From Desulfobacterales bacterium (GTDB lineage: Bacteria > Desulfobacterota > Desulfobacteria > Desulfobacterales > UBA5852): a stretch of DNA of 8,654 bases. The notes beneath the pieces are model-generated. The model saw nothing but the letters and a program-made list of their open reading frames with translations. It ran no database searches and was not told where the DNA came from. Where the stretch lies: assembly GCA_030066455.1 (NCBI GenBank), contig JASJBQ010000212.1, forward strand, positions 1 through 8,654, read 5' to 3'. A program made the translations under genes and the position numbers. How positions within the stretch are numbered: position 1 is the first letter of the stretch; each line of letters starts with the position of its first letter. Shown here in pieces: positions 5,768-8,654 of the stretch.

Positions 5768-7717
5768 TCAGGCTGTCTCCAGTTCATCATCGGCCGGTTG
5801 CGGTTCGCGCGGCAGGCGAATTACAAAGCGCGTCCCCTGCCCGGGTTCGGATTCCACCCGGATGCTGCCGCCATGCTGCTGGACGGTGGTCTTGGCGATG
5901 TGCAGCCCCAGACCGGTGCCCTTTTCGGCCTTGGACGAGTAGAACAGATTAAAGATGTTATCGCGCGTTTCCGCGTCCATGCCGGCGCCGTTGTCCTCGA
6001 TTCTGAATTCAACCGTTGCCTCGTCCACTGGAAGGACCTCGTACACGATTTCGGAATCGCGCCCGGAGTCATCCTCGCAACAGGCATCGACCGCATTTTC
6101 AAGAAGGTTGATCAGCGAAGCCCGCAAAGCCACCGAATCAGCGACGAGGGTGCCCGCGACCTGATCGAAGCGGCAGGTCAGCCTGATGCTATGGCTGGCC
6201 GCGCGGGGTTCCACGATGGCCGCCACGTCGGCGATAAAACCCTGCAGATCAACCGTTTCGCGGTTGAGCGTGCGTTCTTTGGCATAATAGAGGACATCCA
6301 GGACGACGCCGCGAATCCGCTCGGTCATCATTTTCATGATATCGTAGCCTTCTTCGATCTGCTTGCGCTTGTCCTTGCGCAGACCGGAGGCCATCAGGAA
6401 GAGTCCACCATCCATCCCGGTCAGCACCCCCTTGACGCCGTGGGACACCGAACTGACCATCAGTCCCAGGGAAGAGAGCCGATCCTGAAGCTGGCGCAGG
6501 GAGGTAATGTCGGTGGCCATTTCCATGACCTGGGTCGTCTCGCCGGCGGCATTGAAGATCGGCGCGGTCCAGATCAGGAGGTTGCGCTGTGCGCCGTCTT
6601 TCGCCGTCACGATCATTTCGGTCTGATGGGATTGACCGTCCTGGAAGGTTGCCGCCACCGGGCAGTCCCTGCAGGGCATGTGGCGTCGTTTGAAGGCCTG
6701 GTGACAGGTGGGCCCGGCGTTTTCGCCGAATTCGTCCCTAAAACGCCGGTTGGCCGCCGTGATGCGGAAGTCGCGGTCCACCACGGTGATGAAACAGGGC
6801 ACTTCCTCGAACAGCTGGTGATAACGCTGCTGGGTGGTGCGCAGGGTTTCCTGCAAACGGGCGATTTCGGAAATATCCGCCGATATTTCCAGCACCAGCT
6901 CCAGTTCCCCGCGGCTGTCGCGAATCGGGGCGGTATGCACCATCACCGGGTAGGTCTGTCCGTCCCGGTAGCGAATGGTTTCACGGCTGCGCACAGCGGT
7001 CCCGCCGGCAAACGTCTGGCCGGCCGGGCAGGCCTCGGGGCTCTCAAAGGGTCCGGCGTAAATCTCCCAGCTGGGCCGCCCCACCATGTCCCCCAGCCGG
7101 TCGTTGAATAGCCGGTTGGTGGCGACCACTTCCAGCTTGCGATTGTGCAGCGCCACGAAGCAGGGCACTTCATTGAAGTATTCCATTCCCGCATTGACGT
7201 CGCCGGCAATGTCCAGAAAGGCGGTCGTGAGGCATTCGACGGCCTGCCCCAGCGCGGTAAGCCGTTCCATCTCGACCAGCCGCGCCGATTTGGCCTCCAC
7301 CATAGATTCGAGCTTTTCGGTATAGGCCTTGAGTTGGCGGCGCATCGCAATTTTTTCGCTGACGCGCCGGAGGGCGATTTCAAGAACGTCGTCATTGATC
7401 GGTTTGGTGATGAAATCAGCGGCCTCGAGCTTGAGGCTCTCGATGGCCAGCGCCATGTCCCCATGGCCGGTGATCATGACAACTTCCGTTTCCGGATCTT
7501 CGTTCTTGATCTGGCGCAACATCTCGACGCCGTCCATGACCGGCATCTTGATATCGCTCAGCACGATGGGCGGCCGCGCCTCCAGGAAGCGATCGAGCCC
7601 CTCGCGGCCATTGGCGGCCGTCAGGACATCATAGCCCAGATCGGTCAGGTAGATCTCGAGGATCTCCCGCAGATCCGCTTCGTCATCCACCACCAAAATG
7701 TGTTTTTCTATTTCCAT
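5768..7717 (-). CDS. Receiver-PAS-PAS-histidine kinase hybrid, soluble
   Basis: 649-residue cytoplasmic hybrid. The receiver (about 5-122) has D11/D12, phospho-acceptor D55 in LSDIKMPVMDG, T83 and K105. A coiled coil (about 122-150) is followed by a degenerate H-box-like helix pair (about 151-182) in which Thr165 stands where the paralogue has its phospho-His. PAS1 (about 183-285) keeps C186 and C230 but has S216 and P227 in place of the other two cysteines. PAS2 (about 299-405) has the full set C308, C338, C349 and C352. The active kinase core has H426 in SSVSHGVKGVLTG (422-434), N541 in NLLENAVDA, DNGAGM (575-580) and GTGLGLHIAK (600-609). Both the residue after H426 and H+4 are Gly, unlike standard HisKA. 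ATG at 7717 is preceded by GAGG seven bases upstream (7725-7728), a good ribosome site, and begins the receiver correctly. It is probably a downstream partner of the membrane kinase gene that follows. Confidence 0.93.
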   Translation of the reverse strand: MEIEKHILVVDDEADLREILEIYLTDLGYDVLTAANGREGLDRFLEARPPIVLSDIKMPVMDGVEMLRQIKNEDPETEVVMITGHGDMALAIESLKLEAADFITKPINDDVLEIALRRVSEKIAMRRQLKAYTEKLESMVEAKSARLVEMERLTALGQAVECLTTAFLDIAGDVNAGMEYFNEVPCFVALHNRKLEVVATNRLFNDRLGDMVGRPSWEIYAGPFESPEACPAGQTFAGGTAVRSRETIRYRDGQTYPVMVHTAPIRDSRGELELVLEISADISEIARLQETLRTTQQRYHQLFEEVPCFITVVDRDFRITAANRRFRDEFGENAGPTCHQAFKRRHMPCRDCPVAATFQDGQSHQTEMIVTAKDGAQRNLLIWTAPIFNAAGETTQVMEMATDITSLRQLQDRLSSLGLMVSSVSHGVKGVLTGMDGGLFLMASGLRKDKRKQIEEGYDIMKMMTERIRGVVLDVLYYAKERTLNRETVDLQGFIADVAAIVEPRAASHSIRLTCRFDQVAGTLVADSVALRASLINLLENAVDACCEDDSGRDSEIVYEVLPVDEATVEFRIEDNGAGMDAETRDNIFNLFYSSKAEKGTGLGLHIAKTTVQQHGGSIRVESEPGQGTRFVIRLPREPQPADDELETA

Positions 7718-7754
7718 GGTCGCGCCTCAGCTCCGGGCACAGATGCGATCAGGA

Positions 7755-7791
7755 GACAATGTCGGACGGCTCCGGCCACGAAGACAACGTC
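7755..7791. promoter_or_regulatory. Paired near-palindromic 9-mers upstream of the PAS-hybrid gene
   Basis: GACAATGTC (7755-7763) and GACAACGTC (7783-7791) are direct repeats (8 of 9 identical) whose starts are 28 bp apart; the first is itself GACA-N-TGTC. They lie in the 139-bp non-coding space upstream of the start at 7717. A regulator site is possible, but no convincing -35/-10 or -24/-12 promoter accompanies them, and short matches like this arise by chance. Confidence 0.2.
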
Positions 7792-7856
7792 TCGAGCGGC
7801 AGAGGAAAGACGGGCGGGACTGGCTGTCTGTGCAGCTGAATCGGCAGCAACCGGTG

Positions 7857-8252
7857 TCAACCAATCGCCCGCCGAATGCTCTCGAGCAGCCGCGCATGAT
7901 CCAGCGGTTTCTCCAAATAGGCCACCGGATCGGGAACCGGTTGGGCCGTTTGGGCATTCAGCATCGAAAGAAAGTGGCGGAAGCTGGTTTCCGCCACGGC
8001 CGAGAGCATGATGACCGGGATGGCCGCGAGCGCCGGGTCGGCCTTCAGGCGGCTGTACATCTTAACCCCGCCGTCGCCCGGCATCATGATGTCCAGAATG
8101 ATCAGGTCAGGCCGGTCCTCGCGCGCCTGCTGCAATCCGCTTCGGCCGTCCCGTGTCGCCTGCGCCTGATATCCGTTGCTTTCCAGCAAGGCGGTCACGT
8201 AGAACCGCATGTCCATTTCATCATCGACGACGAGAATCTTCTTCTTGGCCAT
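7857..8252 (-). CDS. Single-domain response regulator (CheY-like receiver)
   Basis: 131 residues made up only of a receiver: KKKILVVDDE (3-12) with D10/D11, phospho-acceptor D54 in IILDIMMPGDGG, switch residue S84 in IMLSA, and K115 in YLEKP. No DNA-binding or enzymatic output domain follows, so it should act as a phosphate shuttle or through protein binding. Between S84 and K115 there are 30 residues, about nine more than in CheY, adding a longer alpha4-beta5 region. The start at 8252 was chosen because MAKKKILVVDDE is the usual beginning of such receivers. An in-frame ATG at 8273, which adds seven residues, has a better GGA spacing and is a real alternative. It is placed upstream of two hybrid kinases and a membrane kinase, any of which could phosphorylate it. 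Confidence 0.92.
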   Translation of the reverse strand: MAKKKILVVDDEMDMRFYVTALLESNGYQAQATRDGRSGLQQAREDRPDLIILDIMMPGDGGVKMYSRLKADPALAAIPVIMLSAVAETSFRHFLSMLNAQTAQPVPDPVAYLEKPLDHARLLESIRRAIG

Positions 8253-8333
8253 GACCGTCAGCAGGGTCTGCATCGTATTCCCGCCCGGCAGGCGTCCGGG
8301 CCGCCGCAGACGCCCCTCCAAACGTTCGGGATC

Positions 8334-8654
8334 TTAACCCACCTTGTCGGGCCGGTTGACACTGGCGACCGGGCAGGCGGCGCGTAAGACGACCTGTTCG
8401 ACCGTGCTGCCCAGCAGGGCGTCCTCGGGAGCGACCTCGCGGGTATGGTGTGCCATGACGATCAGGTCGCCGTTGTTCTCGCGCGTGTACTTGAGCACCT
8501 CAACATAGGGCACGCCTTCCCAGACTTCGATGTCATAGTTGTCGTAGTCGCCCATCTGGGACACATAGGTTTTTTTGATGCGTTCATGGGCGGCTTTGAT
8601 TTCCTTTTCGACGTCGTCCTGGCTGACAGCCTTGCCGGCATAAATCGCGCTCAT
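8334..8654 (-). CDS. Universal stress protein (UspA) domain, C-terminal part; 5' end beyond window
   Basis: The visible 106 codons match the second half of a UspA-type alpha/beta fold (full proteins are about 140-160 residues). They include a helix (about 12-30), GVPYVEVLKYTRENNGDLIV (47-66), and the C-terminal LLGSTVEQVVLRAACPV (80-96) ending in a short strand. The ATG at the extreme edge would omit the first strand and helix of the fold, so the true start is very probably outside the window. ATP-binding members carry G-2x-G-9x-G-S/T. Here the final GS (82-83) is kept but the first two glycines are replaced in MAHHTREVAPEDA (67-79), so nucleotide binding is doubtful. It ends 81 bp upstream of the response regulator and may share its transcript. 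Role: stress-related protein of unknown partner. Confidence 0.88.
   Translation of the reverse strand: MSAIYAGKAVSQDDVEKEIKAAHERIKKTYVSQMGDYDNYDIEVWEGVPYVEVLKYTRENNGDLIVMAHHTREVAPEDALLGSTVEQVVLRAACPVASVNRPDKVG

Noticed and set aside
8252..8321. An upstream TTG start at 8321 for the response regulator, giving 154 residues
   Set aside because: The added residues are Arg/Gly/Pro-rich and unlike receiver N-termini; ATG at 8252 or 8273 fits better.
1..8654. CRISPR array, tRNA, rRNA or toxin-antitoxin genes
   Set aside because: No regularly spaced direct repeats, no tRNA-like cloverleaf and no small paired genes were seen on either strand.

Overview
All seven genes lie on the minus strand, so transcription runs from the right end of the window (8654) to the left end (1). 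Base composition is GC-rich. The content (heme c-bearing sensor kinase, cysteine-rich PAS domains, several hybrid kinases, Yej-type peptide permeases) suggests an anaerobic Desulfobacterota (deltaproteobacterial) genome, perhaps a sulfate reducer of the Desulfosarcina/Desulfococcus type. That assignment is an inference from protein style; there is no rRNA or other marker here.

Layout in transcription order: (1) the C-terminal part of a universal stress protein, cut by the right edge (8334-8654). (2) A stand-alone receiver-domain response regulator (7857-8252). (3) A soluble hybrid protein with an N-terminal receiver, a degenerate H-box, two PAS domains and a histidine kinase core (5768-7717). 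(4) A membrane histidine kinase whose periplasmic sensor carries CxxCH and CX4CH heme c motifs, followed by HAMP, a four-cysteine PAS, a second PAS and a kinase core (3386-5683). (5) A shorter receiver-kinase hybrid, a paralogue of gene 3 (2281-3414), whose start overlaps gene 4 by 29 nt. (6) yejB, a peptide ABC permease, whose ATG overlaps the TAA of gene 5 (TAATG). (7) After an unusual 566-bp non-coding stretch full of inverted repeats, yejE, the partner permease, running off the left edge (1-689).

Working model (inference): the membrane kinase reads a redox or heme-ligand signal in the periplasm and, through its cysteine PAS, possibly one in the cytoplasm. It would pass phosphate to the receivers of the two soluble hybrids, whose kinase cores could feed the single-domain regulator. 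No DNA-binding or other output domain is visible in any regulator here, so the final output lies outside the window or is protein-protein. The tight overlaps place the signalling genes and yejB in one transcriptional unit.

Most notable for a second look: the diheme sensor; the fossil H-box and half-lost cysteine set inside the 649-residue hybrid; the non-canonical H-boxes of both hybrids; and the folded repeat block that separates yejB from yejE.
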